Below are positions 31,584 to 32,776 of a stretch of 32,776 nt of DNA, piece by piece. Both the position numbers and the translations under genes were made by a program. Below the pieces are notes generated by a model, which was not told the origin of the DNA, did no database searches, and worked only from the letters and a program-made list of their open reading frames with translations. Within the stretch, counting starts at the first letter, position 1. Each line of letters opens with the position of its first letter. This DNA comes from Candidatus Poribacteria bacterium (GTDB lineage: Bacteria; Poribacteria; WGA-4E; WGA-3G). Where the stretch lies: the NCBI GenBank assembly GCA_022826805.1, contig JAJDUH010000006.1, positions 1 through 32,776 on the forward strand, read 5' to 3'.

Positions 31584-32624
31584 TTACAGGTGTTCCCTAA
31601 GTGTATCCATTAATCCGTCGGGAGGTTTAAAAGGTAAATCGATAATCTCGTTTGTTATTCCGCTGTAATACATCCCTAAGATGAGGTTACACTCCACAAG
31701 CGACTGCTTGAGATGCGTCGGATGCACGTTCTTTTCGTTATCTAACCAATCAAAGACTGCTTCGGTAAAGTTCCCTTGTGCGATGACATCTTGCGCTCCA
31801 TAGTTGAGCGGTCCGCCTTCATAACCACCCTCCAGCGTCGCGCGTTCCCAACTGCTGAACCGCCAATGCACGAAACCTTTCGTCCCAACCACAAAAACAC
31901 GTTTGTGACCATAGATACCGGGATCATCGGATGCCTTTTGTGCCATCCCCGTTCCAAATGCGAGAGAGACATGGAGACCGTTCTTATACAACACGTGTCC
32001 GACAGCATGCATCGGAGACGGATGCGTAGCACCTGTTAAATTCTCGCTTCCAGAGATTTGTCCAAGAATCCGCATTGGGCGCGCGTTGTCAATGTAGGAC
32101 GACACCAACTGTAGCACATGCCCTCCCTGCTCGCCGGGCATACTGCGCGCACTGGCATCAATAAACTTGATTTCGCCAATCCTACCTTCTGTGACATCTC
32201 GCTTTAATTCCAAGTTCTTCGGGTGGAAATTGAGTTGTGTATTAACGACAAATTTCGTTTGCGTCTCTTCTGCTAACCTCGAAATCTGTTTCCAATCTTC
32301 GCTTTCAACGGCAATCGGTTTCTCAATAATCGCTGCAGGGACACCGTGGTCGGATGCCTGTTTCATCAACGGATAACGGATCCGTTCGTTGCTGTTTGGA
32401 ATCACAGGGCTTGTGACGATGTGGAGGACATCGGGTTTCTCTTTTTCAAGCATCTCGTCCAGGTCGGCGTAACGTGAAGAGATACCGAAGTCATCCCCGA
32501 ATGTGTTGCGTCGTTCTGCGTTCATATCGCAGATTGCGGCGAGTTTACCACGTTTGACGAAGCGATAAGCGTCTGCGTGCCCACGGGCACGACCACCGCA
32601 CCCCAACATCGCAGTTTTATACAT
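31584..32624 (-). CDS. Gfo/Idh/MocA oxidoreductase, copy 3
   Basis: Start at ATG 32624 with TTAGGAG upstream; the longer in-frame start at 32666 has no ribosome-binding site. The 346-residue protein has GCGGRARGHADAYRFVKRG, AAIIEKPIAVE and the same FVVNTQLNFHPKNLELKRDV core. It is the most diverged of the three in the last third (MPGEQGGHVL for TPVDQGPHVL, IYGHKRVF region). As the first gene of the tandem array it carries the leader that links the three. Function by family: NAD(P)-dependent sugar or polyol dehydrogenase. Confidence 0.92.
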   Translation of the reverse strand: MYKTAMLGCGGRARGHADAYRFVKRGKLAAICDMNAERRNTFGDDFGISSRYADLDEMLEKEKPDVLHIVTSPVIPNSNERIRYPLMKQASDHGVPAAIIEKPIAVESEDWKQISRLAEETQTKFVVNTQLNFHPKNLELKRDVTEGRIGEIKFIDASARSMPGEQGGHVLQLVSSYIDNARPMRILGQISGSENLTGATHPSPMHAVGHVLYKNGLHVSLAFGTGMAQKASDDPGIYGHKRVFVVGTKGFVHWRFSSWERATLEGGYEGGPLNYGAQDVIAQGNFTEAVFDWLDNEKNVHPTHLKQSLVECNLILGMYYSGITNEIIDLPFKPPDGLMDTLREHL

Positions 32625-32655
32625 GGAATTGTCTCCTAATACCATTTCTAAGAGT

Positions 32656-32776
32656 TTATATTGCATTAGCTGCGTTTATGAAATGTGAGAAACTTGTAAG
32701 TTTAGCAATCGCGGTATCCGAGTAGTTTCCAAGGATCTCTGTGACCTTTGCTTGCATAGTTTCTAAGGTTTTATAT
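32656..32776 (-). CDS. C-terminal end of an unknown gene (partial)
   Basis: The minus-strand frame is open from the window edge to a TAA at 32658-32656 and encodes YKTLETMQAKVTEILGNYSD and then TAIAKLTSFSHFINAANAI. About 40 residues are visible, with no stop within them, but nothing identifies a family. The gene would start beyond the window. It is 31 bases upstream of the Gfo/Idh/MocA array and could share its transcript. Confidence 0.35.
   Translation of the reverse strand, partial: YKTLETMQAKVTEILGNYSDTAIAKLTSFSHFINAANAI

Overview
The window looks like a chromosomal fragment of an uncultured bacterium, most likely Candidatus Poribacteria or a close relative. This is an inference from gene content: several secreted LamG/concanavalin-fold proteins sharing one C-terminal peptide, tandem Gfo/Idh/MocA oxidoreductases, a phytanoyl-CoA dioxygenase, SDR enzymes, a large DUF6785-type membrane protein and a Uma2-family nuclease. 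No rRNA, tRNA or CRISPR array was seen. Almost everything lies on the minus strand. No gene-free stretch exceeds 300 bases.

Region 1 (1-7.1 kb) is the most unusual part. It is a minus-strand operon of a MotA/TolQ-type stator subunit with a very long repeat-rich cytoplasmic tail, a MotB/OmpA-type partner, a zinc-ribbon beta-propeller protein, a membrane-anchored extracytoplasmic vWA protein, a small multi-span membrane protein, and the N-terminal piece of a tubulin/FtsZ-like GTPase. The first two resemble ZorA/ZorB of the Zorya anti-phage system. The ensemble resembles the FtsZ-like/vWA/OmpA membrane-remodelling system proposed by Makarova and Koonin in 2010. A palindrome and promoter-like sequence precede it.

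Region 2 (7.2-12.2 kb) holds a Uma2 nuclease with its own strong promoter, and a Hen1-Pnkp RNA-repair cassette whose two genes overlap by four bases. Region 3 (12.2-14.4 kb) has a copper/zinc-SOD-like lipoprotein that lacks the zinc ligands, abutting an IS200/IS605-type element that carries only tnpB. That tnpB has an in-frame hairpin insertion in its first RuvC motif. Region 4 (14.6-18.7 kb) has an acetoacetate-decarboxylase-like gene, an SDR, a decayed ApeA-type HEPN abortive-infection gene, a secreted endonuclease/exonuclease/phosphatase protein and a small frameshifted gene.

Region 5 (18.7-32.8 kb) holds the DUF6785-type membrane protein, a DNA methyltransferase fused to an HNH domain, six secreted proteins with the shared C-terminal peptide, a 55-residue hydrophobic protein, a second SDR that lacks the usual Tyr/Lys pair, a PhyH dioxygenase, and three tandem Gfo/Idh/MocA paralogues. 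It looks like a module for extracellular glycan or small-molecule handling. Short palindromic repeats are scattered between genes.
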